DNA of 64,000 nt from Pseudomonas sp. MM213 (GCF_020423045.1 NZ_CP081943.1:4836001-4900000); one strand, 5' to 3'; positions 34,902 through 44,058 are shown, counted from the first letter of the stretch. The notes: a model not told the origin generated them from the sequence alone. A program made the numbers and translations.

Positions 34902-36260
34902 TTAACGGCGGAACGCGGAACCGGTGTGTTGCTCAGGTAAATGCGCCTCTGCGTGAAACAGCTTCTCCCGCAGGCTGCCGTCGTCATAAGCGGTCTTGTA
35001 CGACCCACGCCGCTGCAACTCGGGAATCACCAGTTCGATGAAATCCACATAGCTTTCCGGCGTGACAATTCGTGTCAGGTTGAAGCCATCCAGCCCGGTT
35101 TCGGCGATCCAGGATTCCAGCTCATCGGCCACTTGCTCAGGTGAACCGACCACCGTGATGTAGCGGCCACCGAGCGCGTGTTGCTCAAGCAATTTGCGCC
35201 GGGTCCAGTCGTTGTTTTGCAGGTTTTTGGTTGCCGATTGAATCGCGTTGCTCTTCACGTACTGGATCGGTTCGTCGATGGCGTACTCGGAAAAATCGAT
35301 CCCGGTCGATGCCGAGAAATGCGCCACGCCGGCCTCGGCACTGGCGTAGCTCAGGTATTCGGCGTGCTTGGCCCAGGCCAGCTCTTCGGTGGCGCCGACG
35401 ATCACGTTCAGCCCCATGAACACCTTGATGTCCTCAGGATTGCGCCCGGCTTCAACGGCGCTGGCGCGCACCTTGTCCACCTGAACCTTGGTCGACGGTT
35501 TGTTCTGGCCGCTGATGAACACACACTCGGCGTGGCGCCCGGCGAACAGCAAACCGCGATCCGAACTGCCAGCCTGGAACAGCACCGGTGTGCGTTGCGG
35601 CGAAGGTTCGCAGAGGTGATAACCCTCGACTTGATAGAACTCGCCCTTGTGTTCGACCTTGTGCACTTTGTCGGGCTGCGCGTAGATCCGTTGCTGCGGA
35701 TCGTTGAGCACCGCACCGTTTTCCCAGCTGCCTTCCCAGAGTTTGTAGAGCACTTCGAGGTATTCGTCGGCCTGGTCGTAACGACGGTCGTGCTCGACTT
35801 GTTCGCTCAGGCCCATGGCCTTGGCGGCGCTGTCGAGGTAGCCGGTGACGATGTTCCAGCCGACCCGGCCGCGACTCAGATGATCGAGGGTCGACATGCG
35901 TCGGGCGAACAGATACGGCGGTTCGTACGTCAGGTTGGCGGTCAGGCCGAAACCGAGGTTTTTCGTCACCGCCGCCATCGCCGAGACCAGCAGCAGCGGG
36001 TCGTTGACCGGCAACTGGATCGATTCTTTCAGCGGTACGTCCACCGAGTTCTGGTAGACGTCGTACACGCCGACGATGTCGGCGATGAACAAGCCGTCGA
36101 ACAAACCGCGCTCCAGCAACTGCGCCAGTTCGGTCCAGTACTCGATGGTCTTGTATTGAGTCGAGGTGTCCCGTGGGTGCGTCCACAAGCCATGGTTGAT
36201 GTGCCCGATGCAGTTCATGTTGAACGCGTTGAGCAGGATCTTCTTTTTCTCACCGGCCAT
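34902..36260 (-). CDS. LLM-class flavin-dependent monooxygenase (NtaA/SnaA/DszA/DmoA family)
   Basis: This 452-residue TIM-barrel protein starts MAGEKKKILLNAFNMNCIGH, like NtaA/DszA-type FMNH2-dependent monooxygenases, with the motifs YEPPYLFARRMSTLDHLSRG and GRVGWNIVTGYLDSAAKAMG. Family members oxidise sulfones, sulfides or chelators using reduced FMN from a separate reductase. No flavin reductase gene is in this operon. Its ATG overlaps the stop of the upstream sfnB-like gene (TGATG). Together with two SfnB-like enzymes it probably breaks C-S bonds of an organosulfur compound. The exact substrate is unknown. Confidence 0.85.
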   Translation of the reverse strand: MAGEKKKILLNAFNMNCIGHINHGLWTHPRDTSTQYKTIEYWTELAQLLERGLFDGLFIADIVGVYDVYQNSVDVPLKESIQLPVNDPLLLVSAMAAVTKNLGFGLTANLTYEPPYLFARRMSTLDHLSRGRVGWNIVTGYLDSAAKAMGLSEQVEHDRRYDQADEYLEVLYKLWEGSWENGAVLNDPQQRIYAQPDKVHKVEHKGEFYQVEGYHLCEPSPQRTPVLFQAGSSDRGLLFAGRHAECVFISGQNKPSTKVQVDKVRASAVEAGRNPEDIKVFMGLNVIVGATEELAWAKHAEYLSYASAEAGVAHFSASTGIDFSEYAIDEPIQYVKSNAIQSATKNLQNNDWTRRKLLEQHALGGRYITVVGSPEQVADELESWIAETGLDGFNLTRIVTPESYVDFIELVIPELQRRGSYKTAYDDGSLREKLFHAEAHLPEQHTGSAFRR

Positions 36261-37453
36261 CAGATGGTCCCTCGCAACGGAGGGTTTTCATCGTTGAGGT
36301 AGTAGTTGCCCACGGCGTGATACTTCCAGCGCACCGGGTCGTGCAGCGTGTGTACCCGAGCGTTGCGCCAGTGGCGATCCAGTCCGTGTTCGATCAGGGT
36401 CGCCTGGCTGCCGGCCAGTTCAAACAGCGTGCTACCGGCGGCAAGGGAGATTTCGGTGCTGATGGCGCGGGCTTCGGCGACGGCAATCGACGCGGCGGCA
36501 ACCGTCTCGGCGTTGGTCTGGGCCTGAGCCTTGTCGAGGAATTCGCCGGAGCGTTCCAGCAGGGCTTCGGCGGCGTGCAGACGAATGCTCAGGTGGCCGA
36601 AGCTCTTGATGGTCAGCGGGTCGTCGATGGCTTTTTCATGCGTGGCGTCGATCCATGGCCGGGTTTTGGTCCGCACGAAATGCAGCGCGTCTTCATAGGC
36701 AGCGCGGGCGATGCCGGTGTCGATGGCGGCGTGAAGAATCTGCGCCAACGGGCCTACCGGGGTCGGGCGTTCGAAGGCGCTTTGAAACGGGATCACGTCT
36801 TCGGCGGCCACAAAGACGTCTTCGAACACCACCGAACCGCTGCCGGTGGTGCGCTGGCCGAAACCACTCCAGTCGTCGATGACTGTCAGGCCTTTGCTGT
36901 CGCGTGGTACGAATGCGAGTTGCTGCACGCCGTTTTCATCCACCACCGAGGTCGGGATGCGCTGCGCGTAGATCGCGCCTGTTGCGTAGAACTTACGGCC
37001 GTTGATGCGATAGCCGTCCCCGTCGCGGGTCAGACTGGTGACGCGGTCGTGGGCGGTTTTGGTGCCGAGTTCGGCGAGTGCATTGCCAAAACGTTGGCCG
37101 GCCAGCACTTCTGCATAGAGACGTTTTTTCTGCTCGGCGCTGCCGTTCACGCGCAGCACTTCGAGGGCGTAAAAATGGTTCTGCGGAATTTGCCCGAGGG
37201 AGCCGTCAGCCTGGGCGATCAAGGTGATCACCTTGGCCAGCGTGACGTTGGAAACCCCGGCGCCGCCGTACTCTTTTGGCACGCTGATGCCCCACAGACC
37301 CGAGCGGGAAAACACTTCCAGTTCCGGGTGCGGCAAACGGCGTTCACGGTCGCGCAGGGCGCTGTCGCGTTTGAAATCTTCGGCCAGGTCACTGGCGACG
37401 ATCAGGGCTTGCTCATCGCTGGTTATGACCGCGACGTGGTGAGAAATTGTCAT
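36260..37453 (-). CDS. sfnB: SfnB-family acyl-CoA-dehydrogenase-like sulfur acquisition oxidoreductase, second copy
   Basis: This 397-residue protein has an acyl-CoA dehydrogenase fold like DszC. It has an N-terminal helical part (HPELEVFSRSGLWGISVPKE), the flavin-contact region GNALAELGTKTAHDRV, WSGFGQRTTGSGSVVFEDV, and the C-terminal RHWRNARVHTLHDPVRWKYH. It is clearly paralogous to the neighbour at 37477-38718. SfnB proteins are made under sulfate limitation and are thought to be flavin-dependent oxygenases acting on organosulfur compounds. It overlaps the LLM monooxygenase gene by one base. Confidence 0.88.
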   Translation of the reverse strand: MTISHHVAVITSDEQALIVASDLAEDFKRDSALRDRERRLPHPELEVFSRSGLWGISVPKEYGGAGVSNVTLAKVITLIAQADGSLGQIPQNHFYALEVLRVNGSAEQKKRLYAEVLAGQRFGNALAELGTKTAHDRVTSLTRDGDGYRINGRKFYATGAIYAQRIPTSVVDENGVQQLAFVPRDSKGLTVIDDWSGFGQRTTGSGSVVFEDVFVAAEDVIPFQSAFERPTPVGPLAQILHAAIDTGIARAAYEDALHFVRTKTRPWIDATHEKAIDDPLTIKSFGHLSIRLHAAEALLERSGEFLDKAQAQTNAETVAAASIAVAEARAISTEISLAAGSTLFELAGSQATLIEHGLDRHWRNARVHTLHDPVRWKYHAVGNYYLNDENPPLRGTI

Positions 37454-37476
37454 GTGTTTCTCCAGGTGTCTGGTCG

Positions 37477-38718
37477 TTAAATCCAGGAGTGGCGAGCGGG
37501 GAGCGTGCCGTTGAGGTGATAGGCGCCGACGGCGTGATACTTCCAGCGCACCGGATCGTGCAGCGTGTGCACGCGGGCGTTGCGCCAGTGGCGGTCGAGG
37601 TTGAATTCGGCGAGGGTGGCGCGGCTCCCGGCCAGTTCGAAGAGCTTTTCGCTGGCCTGCAGCGAGATCTCGGTGGTCAGCACCTTGGCTTCGGCCACGG
37701 CAATCGAGGCTCGGGCGGCGGACTCGGCGGTGAGCGGCGCGGCGTTGACCTGATCGAGTACCTGCCCGGCTTTGCGCAGCAGCGCTTCAGCGGCGTGCAG
37801 TTCGATTTTCAGTTTGCCGATGTCGGCGATCACATAAAGATCATCGCTGGCGCGTTCGACCTTGGCGTCGATCCATGGGCGAGCGCGGGTTTTCACGAAT
37901 TCGATGGCGTCGTCGATGGCGCCGCGAGCGATGCCGGCGTCGATGGCCGCTTGAATCAGCTGCGAGACGGCGCCCTGGATGTTCGGCTTGTCGTTGATCT
38001 TCCAGTTGTCCACCACCTGCTCGGCGTCGACCCGCACGTTGTTGAGCAAAATGGTGCCGCTGGCGGTAGTGCGCTGGCCGAAACCGGACCAGTCATCAAC
38101 GATCCGCAAGCCCGGTGTGCCGCGACGGACGAAGGCCAACACTTGCTTGCCGTCGTCATTCAGCGCCTTGACTGCCACCCAGTGGGCGAAGAGGGCGCCG
38201 GTGGAGTAGAACTTCTGCCCGCTGATGACAAATCCGTCGCCGTCGGCGGTGATCCGTGCCTTGAGTTCCAGGGTGTTTTTAGTGCCGCGCTCCGGCCCGG
38301 CATTGCCGATGCGCCAACCTTCGAGCACGCTCTTGAACAGCTGTTTTTTCTGCGCTTCGGTAGCGCTGCCGAGCACCAGGTTGAGAATGCCGAACTGGTT
38401 CTGCGGGATCTGTCCCAGTGCCGGGTCGGCTGCGGAAATGATCGCAAAAACATCGGCCAGGGTGACGAACGAAACCTGCGGGCCGCCGTATTCGCGAGGG
38501 ATGGCAATGCTGCCCAGGCCGCTGCGGGTGAACTGTTCGATTTCCGACCACGGCAGCTTGCGCTGACGGTCGCGTTTAGCCGCTTGTTGGCGGGCGACCT
38601 GCGCCAGCTCATGGGCGGCCTTGATCGCTTGTGCGTCGTTGCGCAAAACCTGCGCGGGCAACAACAACGGGGCGATGTCCAGATCACTCTGGACGATTGC
38701 ATCTGCCAGACTGGACAT
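37477..38718 (-). CDS. sfnB: SfnB-family sulfur acquisition oxidoreductase, first copy
   Basis: This 413-residue paralogue of the next gene shares the same order of motifs: WSEIEQFTRSGLGSIAIPRE, WSGFGQRTTASGTILLNNV, ARPWIDAKVE and RHWRNARVHTLHDPVRWKYH. Tandem duplication with divergence suggests that the two handle different steps or substrates. Its ATG overlaps the TGA of a 23-residue upstream ORF, so translation may depend on that ORF. It is the first full-size gene of the minus-strand organosulfur operon. Confidence 0.88.
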   Translation of the reverse strand: MSSLADAIVQSDLDIAPLLLPAQVLRNDAQAIKAAHELAQVARQQAAKRDRQRKLPWSEIEQFTRSGLGSIAIPREYGGPQVSFVTLADVFAIISAADPALGQIPQNQFGILNLVLGSATEAQKKQLFKSVLEGWRIGNAGPERGTKNTLELKARITADGDGFVISGQKFYSTGALFAHWVAVKALNDDGKQVLAFVRRGTPGLRIVDDWSGFGQRTTASGTILLNNVRVDAEQVVDNWKINDKPNIQGAVSQLIQAAIDAGIARGAIDDAIEFVKTRARPWIDAKVERASDDLYVIADIGKLKIELHAAEALLRKAGQVLDQVNAAPLTAESAARASIAVAEAKVLTTEISLQASEKLFELAGSRATLAEFNLDRHWRNARVHTLHDPVRWKYHAVGAYHLNGTLPARHSWI

Positions 38719-38789
38719 CAGTGCCGCTCCTTGGCTGCTGCACGCAATGCCCTGGCGATCTGCACTGGGGTGATTGTGTTCCGGACCAT
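38718..38789 (-). CDS. Candidate 23-residue ORF translationally coupled to sfnB
   Basis: The frame begins MVRNTITPVQIARALRAAAK and stops three codons later, with its TGA overlapping the sfnB ATG as TGATG. A GAGGTAGG ribosome site precedes the ATG, whereas sfnB itself has only a weak AAGGAG-like site inside this frame. The peptide would be a short basic helix after a Pro. It could be a leader peptide that controls sfnB translation or a functional micro-protein. No family is recognised. A 31-residue ORF at 17556-17651 has similar character. Confidence 0.5.
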   Translation of the reverse strand: MVRNTITPVQIARALRAAAKERH

Positions 38790-38834
38790 ACCTACCTCAC
38801 ATCTCATGGAACGCCGCGATGGATGCGGCGAAGT

Positions 38835-38930
38835 AAAAACAAGAATGTCCGGTGGTCCGGTTTATATACCCTAAGCGTGTATAAAAATTAAATAAACTAA
38901 CTTTTAGGAATATGGATAGAAGTGTGTCGT
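38835..38930 (-). promoter_or_regulatory. Promoter region of the organosulfur operon
   Basis: Read on the minus strand, this stretch contains atattcctaaaagttagttt, then atttttatacacgcttaggg and tatataaa. It is strongly AT-rich compared with the flanks. The attcctaaaag block is a partial match to the shared ATTCyTTAA motif. It is the only plausible promoter before the 23-residue ORF. Confidence 0.45.
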
Positions 38931-38994
38931 GAGCAACTGTACGCAGGGCAACACTTTGTTCTTGTAGCAACAGAAACAGTCAGCGATCGGCTTT

Positions 38995-39078
38995 TGTAGG
39001 AGCGAAGCTTGCTCGCGAAGGCGTCAGTTCTGACATGACGCGTTATCGTTTTTCGCGAGCAAGCTTCGCTCCTACAGG
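38995..39078. repeat. REPIN
   Basis: Opposed cores tgtaggagcgaagcttgctcg and inverse lie between the promoter of the organosulfur operon and the 3' end of the duplicated-domain gene. Confidence 0.9.
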
Positions 39079-39092
39079 GGATGCCATGGATC

Positions 39093-39857
39093 TCAATTTT
39101 TTCGGGATTCTGCGGCCATGAGCACTTCCCTCTGCGGGATTTTGAGATACGGATTGGCACACCCAATCTTCAACGTACGCGCCGGCGCCCAGCGAGAGTT
39201 GTTACCCACGCGGTCTAGGATGCAGTAGGTCACTTCCAGCCGCAGGTCTTCGCCGGCTTCGAGAATGATCGCCGGCGGCACCCAGACCTGAATCGGCTGG
39301 CCCACATCGCCGGCCTTGAGCCGTGGCAGGTCCATGCGCACATCGCCCCAGCGCAGGGTGATTTCATCGTCGATGGCCATGTTCAGGTACGGCTCGATGG
39401 TCAAGGGAACGCCGCGCTTGATCTGGTTCGGGTTGACGCCCTGACGGCGGATGGTTTCGGGAATGCTCACCGGCGCCAGGCTCTGGATTTCATCGCCGTA
39501 CAGGGCGGAGGGCTGGCCTCCCGGGCAGTCGAGTTTGACCTGTACGCGGGTCGTCGGTGACAGCGCTGGCCCATGGCCGACCTGCATCAGTCGGTAGTGA
39601 ATGCGAGAGGAGCCGTTGGCGATGAAGCTTTGCGGCACGCGCAGGCTGACGGATTTGCCGACGTCCAGGGTGTTCAGCACCCTGGAGGCCACGTAGCAGT
39701 TGTCCCAGAACAGTTCGATCAAGTCGCCTTCGTCCATGCCGGGATAAGGCGCGACGGCGATCAGCAGGTGAGAAGCCGAGGTGATGTTGATGCCGCTCCG
39801 GTGGGATTGCTCCACGGTCGGTGCCGCAAGTTCGGGTTTTTTCGAAATATGTTTCAT
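39093..39857 (-). CDS. Hypothetical protein with two repeated beta-rich domains
   Basis: This 254-residue protein has no signal peptide that I can see. It contains two tandem versions of one domain of about 85 residues: APYPGMDEGDLIELFWDNC...VGKSVSLRVPQSFI...IHYRLMQVG, then EPYLNMAIDDEITLRWGDV...VGQPIQVWVPPAII...VTYCILDRVGNNS. The pattern (PY..M..GD.I.L.W, VG..V...VP, V.Y...D..GN.S) recurs in Ig-like repeats of larger Pseudomonas proteins. The role is unknown. The start follows GGAG. It stands alone between sulfur operons. Confidence 0.7.
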   Translation of the reverse strand: MKHISKKPELAAPTVEQSHRSGINITSASHLLIAVAPYPGMDEGDLIELFWDNCYVASRVLNTLDVGKSVSLRVPQSFIANGSSRIHYRLMQVGHGPALSPTTRVQVKLDCPGGQPSALYGDEIQSLAPVSIPETIRRQGVNPNQIKRGVPLTIEPYLNMAIDDEITLRWGDVRMDLPRLKAGDVGQPIQVWVPPAIILEAGEDLRLEVTYCILDRVGNNSRWAPARTLKIGCANPYLKIPQREVLMAAESRKN

Positions 39858-40333
39858 GGGTTTCTCCTTGAAGTCTTGCAGCGAAGTCCGTTTCTGAAAG
39901 AACTGATTGGCCGAGCCACAAACGGCTCATTACTTGCGTATGAACAATGATTGAACGTGATGAGTTCGTTTGCCGGAGACTAGATAAGAGTGCGCTGGAA
40001 TAAGTGTCAATAGAGTTGGTTAGTTAAGTAACGAATCTTTCGTTATTCAGAAAGCTCCTACGCTTTCAGGTCCGGAAGCCCCATCGACTTGTCGAACAAA
40101 CCCACCGAATCAGCGGTTTTTGGAGGTGGGGGGCGCCGGTTGTTCGTGTGGCAATGCGCAAGTGTTTTGTGGATTTTAGGCGAGGATAATCTGTCGCAGG
40201 ACATATATATGTACCGCACACGATTATTGAAAGAGGGTTAAATTGTAAGAGTGGTTTTAGTGGCAGTTGCAGGGGGGTATGAAGTTTCGATGTAACTTCC
40301 ATCCGTGGAAGTTTATGTCGCTGTTATGGCTGC
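39858..40333. other. Intergenic region without a supported gene
   Basis: The 476 bp between the duplicated-domain gene and tcyN hold AT-rich stretches (39945-40050) that could serve as a promoter for the gene to the left. A 78-codon open frame here shows no family features or good ribosome site. I see no terminator of convincing quality. Confidence 0.5.
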
Positions 40334-41089
40334 TCAGTGTTGAGCGTTGTTCAGGAACTTGCTGAGAAACTGTTTTGTCCGTTCTTCTTTCGGATGGGCA
40401 AACAATTCTTTGGCTTCGCCTTGCTCGACAATCACACCCTTGTCGAAAAACACCACTCGGTTGGCCACGTCGCGGGCAAAGCCCATTTCGTGGGTCACGA
40501 TGACCATGGTGCGCTTCTCCTCGGCGAGGCTGCGGATGGTCGCCAGCACTTCCCCCACCAGCTCCGGATCGAGTGCCGAGGTGGGTTCGTCGAACAGAAT
40601 CACTTCCGGTTCCATCGCCAGCGCACGGGCAATCGCCACACGCTGTTGTTGTCCACCGGAAAGGCGTCGCGGGTACGCGTCTTCCTTGCCTGCCAGGCCA
40701 ACCCTGGCCAGCAGCTTTTTACCCAGGGCAACGGCTTCGGCGTGCGCGATCTTCTTGACGATGATCGGGCCTTCGATGACGTTTTCCAGGGCGGTGCGAT
40801 GCGGGAACAGGTTGAAGTTCTGGAACACGAAGCCGACGTGCTGACGCAAGCGCCGCACCAGGCTCTGCTGCTGGTTCAACGGGCGGCTGCCATCGATCTC
40901 GATGTCACCGACCTTGATCCGGCCGCTGGAGGGTTCTTCGAGAAAATTCAGGCAACGCAGGAACGTGGTTTTCCCCGAGCCGCTCGGCCCGATGATTGCC
41001 ACCACCTCGCCTTCCTTCACTTCCAGATCAATGCCGTTAAGCACTACTTGACCCTTGAACTGCTTTGTCAGTTTTTCCACGACAATCAT
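40334..41089 (-). CDS. tcyN: Cystine ABC transporter ATP-binding protein (TcyN/YecC type)
   Basis: This 251-residue ATPase has Walker [10 protein letters not shown], the signature [10 protein letters not shown], Walker [15 protein letters not shown] and the H-loop VTHEMGF. Order and neighbours (SBP, permease, ATPase, D-cysteine desulfhydrase) match the fliY-yecS-yecC-dcyD cystine locus of enterobacteria. It follows the permease gene by four bases. It energises cystine (and probably related amino thiols) uptake. Confidence 0.9.
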   Translation of the reverse strand: MIVVEKLTKQFKGQVVLNGIDLEVKEGEVVAIIGPSGSGKTTFLRCLNFLEEPSSGRIKVGDIEIDGSRPLNQQQSLVRRLRQHVGFVFQNFNLFPHRTALENVIEGPIIVKKIAHAEAVALGKKLLARVGLAGKEDAYPRRLSGGQQQRVAIARALAMEPEVILFDEPTSALDPELVGEVLATIRSLAEEKRTMVIVTHEMGFARDVANRVVFFDKGVIVEQGEAKELFAHPKEERTKQFLSKFLNNAQH

Positions 41090-41093
41090 GGGG

Positions 41094-41759
41094 TCAGGAC
41101 TCCTGGTCGTGCCGATTGACCCGCTCTTCCAACTTGTTCTGCAGGTGCGAGAGCACCGTGGCCAGAACCCAGTAGATCAGCGCGGCGGCAAGATACATGG
41201 TGAAAATTTCGAAAGTCCGGGCGGTAATCAGCTGCGCCTGACGGAACAGTTCCGGCACCTGAATGGTGGCGGCCAGCGCCGTGTCCTTGACCAGCGAGAT
41301 GAAGCTGTTGCCCAGCGGCGGCAATGCCGTGCGCATCGCTTGCGGCAGGATGGCCCGGCGCAATGTCTGCGCGCGGGTCATGCCGATACTCGCGGCGGCT
41401 TCCCACTGGCCACGCTCGATGGAGCTGATCGCGGCACGCAGGATTTCGCAGGCGTAAGCGGCCATGTTCAGCGAGAAGCCGATCAGGGCCGCCGGCAGCG
41501 GATCAAGTTCGATGCCCAATTGCGGCAAGCCGTAATAGATCACGAACAGTTGCACCAGCAACGGCGTGCCGCGAAAGAACGACACGTAGATGCGGGCCAG
41601 CCAGCTCACCAGTTTGAAGCGCGACAGGCGCATCAACGCCAGGCCGAAGCCCATCACCAGGCCGAAGAACATCCCGCCCAGGCTGAGGATTACCGTGTAG
41701 TACGCGCCCTTCAGCAGGAAGGGCGCGGAGTCCAGCGCAAGTTGGAAAGCTTCTCCCAT
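41094..41759 (-). CDS. tcyL: Cystine ABC transporter permease (TcyL/YecS type)
   Basis: This 221-residue inner-membrane permease carries the family segment [19 protein letters not shown] and an EAA loop ([20 protein letters not shown]). It starts at the stop codon of the binding-protein gene (TAATG). It is likely to work as a homodimer because only one permease gene is present, unlike the two-permease operon at 17.9 kb. Confidence 0.9.
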   Translation of the reverse strand: MGEAFQLALDSAPFLLKGAYYTVILSLGGMFFGLVMGFGLALMRLSRFKLVSWLARIYVSFFRGTPLLVQLFVIYYGLPQLGIELDPLPAALIGFSLNMAAYACEILRAAISSIERGQWEAAASIGMTRAQTLRRAILPQAMRTALPPLGNSFISLVKDTALAATIQVPELFRQAQLITARTFEIFTMYLAAALIYWVLATVLSHLQNKLEERVNRHDQES

Positions 41760-42559
41760 TATTTGGTGACGTCAGCGCTGAAGTATTTTTCCGAAAGCTT
41801 TTTCAGCGTACCGTCGGCACGCAGCTTGTCGATGGCCTTGTTCACTGCTGCCAGCAACTCAGGCTCGCCTTTGCGCAGGGCAATGCCGGCTTCCTGACGG
41901 GAGAACGCTTCGCCGGCGGCGGAAGTGTCCTTGGCCTTCTTGGCGTATTCCAGTGCAGCGAGGCGGTCGATCAGGATGGCGTCGGTGCGGCCGTTACGCA
42001 GGTCTGCGAACTTGCTCGGATCATCTTCGTAGGTGCGCACATCAGCGGTCGGCACGTTGGCTTTAACCCACTGCTCGTAGTTGGTGCCCAGGCCTACGCC
42101 GACTTTCTTGCCAGCCAGGTCGGCGGCAGACTTGATGTTCAGCTCGGCAGCCTTTTTGGTCAGCACCAGCGCCTGAATCCCGGAAATGGTGTACGGCTCG
42201 GAGAAGTCATACTTCTTCTTGCGCTCTTCGGAGATGGTCACCTGGTTGACCACTGCGTCCAGACGCTTGGATTCCAGCGCCGCGAGGATGCCGTCCCATT
42301 TGGTCGGTTGCAGTTTGACCTTCACGCCCAGCTCTTTGGCCAGGGCTTCGGAGAACTCGACTTCGAAGCCGGTCAGTTTGCCGTCGGCGTCAACGAAGCT
42401 GAACGGTGGGTAAGTGCCTTCCAGGCCGACGTTGATCACGCCAGCGTCCTTGATTTTTTGCAGTTGCTCACCGGCAACCGCTTGCCCCAGCAGACCGGCG
42501 CTCAGCGCCAGGCCCAGCGAACCCACCAGCAGATTTCGACGTAGTGCGGAAAAATTCAT
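41759..42559 (-). CDS. tcyJ: Cystine-binding periplasmic protein (TcyJ/FliY type)
   Basis: This 266-residue protein has a signal peptide (residues 1-29, ending GQAVAGE) and an SBP_bac_3 domain: INVGLEGTYPPFSFVDADG, LTGFEVEFSEALAKELGV and VVNQVTISEERKKKYDFS. These agree closely with FliY-type cystine binders and the length is that of FliY. It is first in the operon. A near-perfect TATTCC-ttaaa-GGAATA palindrome lies upstream at 42733-42750. Confidence 0.9.
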   Translation of the reverse strand: MNFSALRRNLLVGSLGLALSAGLLGQAVAGEQLQKIKDAGVINVGLEGTYPPFSFVDADGKLTGFEVEFSEALAKELGVKVKLQPTKWDGILAALESKRLDAVVNQVTISEERKKKYDFSEPYTISGIQALVLTKKAAELNIKSAADLAGKKVGVGLGTNYEQWVKANVPTADVRTYEDDPSKFADLRNGRTDAILIDRLAALEYAKKAKDTSAAGEAFSRQEAGIALRKGEPELLAAVNKAIDKLRADGTLKKLSEKYFSADVTK

Positions 42560-42732
42560 GACAAGCCCCTGTGATTTCTTATGAAGACGCTTTTAGGAAT
42601 GTTGGCAAAATCGGGATTTGGACGACTGCGATATCCTGCCCTAAAGCAGCGTATGCGTCTCGCTGCAAATTCGCCTGCGGCGTGACTATATGATGGTGCT
42701 TATAGATAGGAAAATAATAAATATTGCGTTTG

Positions 42733-42750
42733 TTATTCCTTAAAGGAATA
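42733..42750 (-). promoter_or_regulatory. Palindromic motif upstream of tcyJLN
   Basis: TTATTCCTTAAAGGAATA lies about 175 bp before the tcyJ start. It is the best-conserved case of the motif shared with 14443-14462 and with the oscA promoter. It could be a binding site for a sulfur regulator. Confidence 0.5.
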
Positions 42751-42763
42751 TGTGTCGGTTAGA

Positions 42764-42860
42764 CCGCTATCGCCAGCAAGCCGGCTCCTACAGGGGTTGT
42801 GTCGGACTATAAATTTCTTAACGACACAAAACCTGTAGGAGCCGGCTTGCTGGCGATAGA
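42764..42860. repeat. REPIN
   Basis: Opposed cores cgccagcaagccggctcctaca and inverse lie between dcyD and the tcy promoter region. Confidence 0.9.
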
Positions 42861-42873
42861 GCGCAAAGCGCTC

Positions 42874-43866
42874 TTAAAAAGCCGAATCGTAGGCAAACAA
42901 CGCCGGTGCCCCACCGGTGTGCAGGAAAATGATCGGTCCTTCATCAAAACGCTGACGCCCAATCCCGTCCAGCAACCCCGCCATCGCCTTGCCGGTATAC
43001 ACCGGGTCCAGCAACAGGCCTTCCTGGCTCGCAACCAGTTTTACCGCCGACAACGTCCCGGCATTCGGCTCGCCATAGCGCGGGCCGAAATATTCGTCCC
43101 ACAACTCAACCTTGAAACTCGCTGGCAGGCTGACGCCCAACAGCGCTGCGGTGCGTTCGGCGAGGCCTTGAACCTTCGGCCGCTGATCTTCTTCGCTGCG
43201 TGAAACCGTCACGCCAATCACTGGCAAATCCGGCAGTGCTTCGCTCAACGCGAGCGCCAGGCCGCTGTGGGTCCCGGCGCTGCCCGAGGCCAGCACGACG
43301 GCGGCGAAGGTCAGGCCGGTGTCCTTGATCTGTTCGGCCAATTCCAGCCCGGCGCGCACATAACCCAGGGCGCCCAGCGCATTGGAGCCTCCAATCGGCA
43401 CCAGATACGGTTTTTTGCCGTTGCTGCGCAGGCGTGCGGCCAATGCTTCCAGTTGCTCGTCAGCGTTGTCGAGGTTGTCCACCAGCTCGACCTTGGCATC
43501 GAACAGGTCAAGCAGCAGCCGATTGCCGTTGCCGACATAGTTGGCGTCTTCGGTGCCCAAAGGATTTTCCAGCAACGCTACGCATCCCAGGCCCAGTTTG
43601 GCGGCGAGGGCGGCGGTCTGGCGCACGTGGTTGGATTGCAGCGCGCCGGCAGTGATCAGCGTGTCCGCGCCCTGGGCCAGCGCATCGGCTCCCAGGTATT
43701 CGAGTTTGCGCAGCTTGTTGCCGCCCATCGCCAGCGGCGTCAGGTCATCGCGTTTGACGTACACGTCGCGGCCCAGCCAGGCTGACAGGCGTTCGAGTTT
43801 TTCCAGAGGGGTCGGGTGGCCGAGCAGATCGAGGCGGTCAAAACGGGCGAGCTGTTGTTTGATCAT
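42874..43866 (-). CDS. dcyD: D-cysteine desulfhydrase
   Basis: This 330-residue PLP enzyme of the ACC-deaminase/D-cysteine desulfhydrase family carries the Schiff-base Lys in [20 protein letters not shown] and the phosphate-binding [12 protein letters not shown]. It converts D-cysteine to pyruvate, ammonia and sulfide. Its position upstream of tcyJLN parallels the enterobacterial dcyD locus. The ATG at 43866 starts [20 protein letters not shown], the usual beginning; the longer in-frame start adds residues without a match. It is divergent from epsC. Confidence 0.88.
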   Translation of the reverse strand: MIKQQLARFDRLDLLGHPTPLEKLERLSAWLGRDVYVKRDDLTPLAMGGNKLRKLEYLGADALAQGADTLITAGALQSNHVRQTAALAAKLGLGCVALLENPLGTEDANYVGNGNRLLLDLFDAKVELVDNLDNADEQLEALAARLRSNGKKPYLVPIGGSNALGALGYVRAGLELAEQIKDTGLTFAAVVLASGSAGTHSGLALALSEALPDLPVIGVTVSRSEEDQRPKVQGLAERTAALLGVSLPASFKVELWDEYFGPRYGEPNAGTLSAVKLVASQEGLLLDPVYTGKAMAGLLDGIGRQRFDEGPIIFLHTGGAPALFAYDSAF

Positions 43867-44058
43867 GGGTCCGTACTGGCGGTGAGAGATGTCAGGACTA
43901 TAGGCACGCCCAAATGCATGGGCAACCGGCAAGATTACTTATAGCCAAAAGTGCTGAGCACAGCACAATCAGTTCTTAATTCGGTTTCCAGACCTTGCCG
44001 TAAAGTAATCGCCGTCAGTGCGGCCAGACAGTCCGGCCGCCCGTGTGGAGTTTTTACC
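43867..44058. promoter_or_regulatory. Divergent promoter region dcyD/epsC
   Basis: The 192 bp between the two starts include the AT-rich block ttcttaattcggtttcc near 43973 and the small inverted repeat gtgctgagcacagcac near 43950. The second could be a regulator site. Confidence 0.35.

Noticed and set aside
40066..40302. 78-codon frame upstream of tcyN
   Set aside because: It has no ribosome site, no family and an unlikely composition; treated as intergenic.
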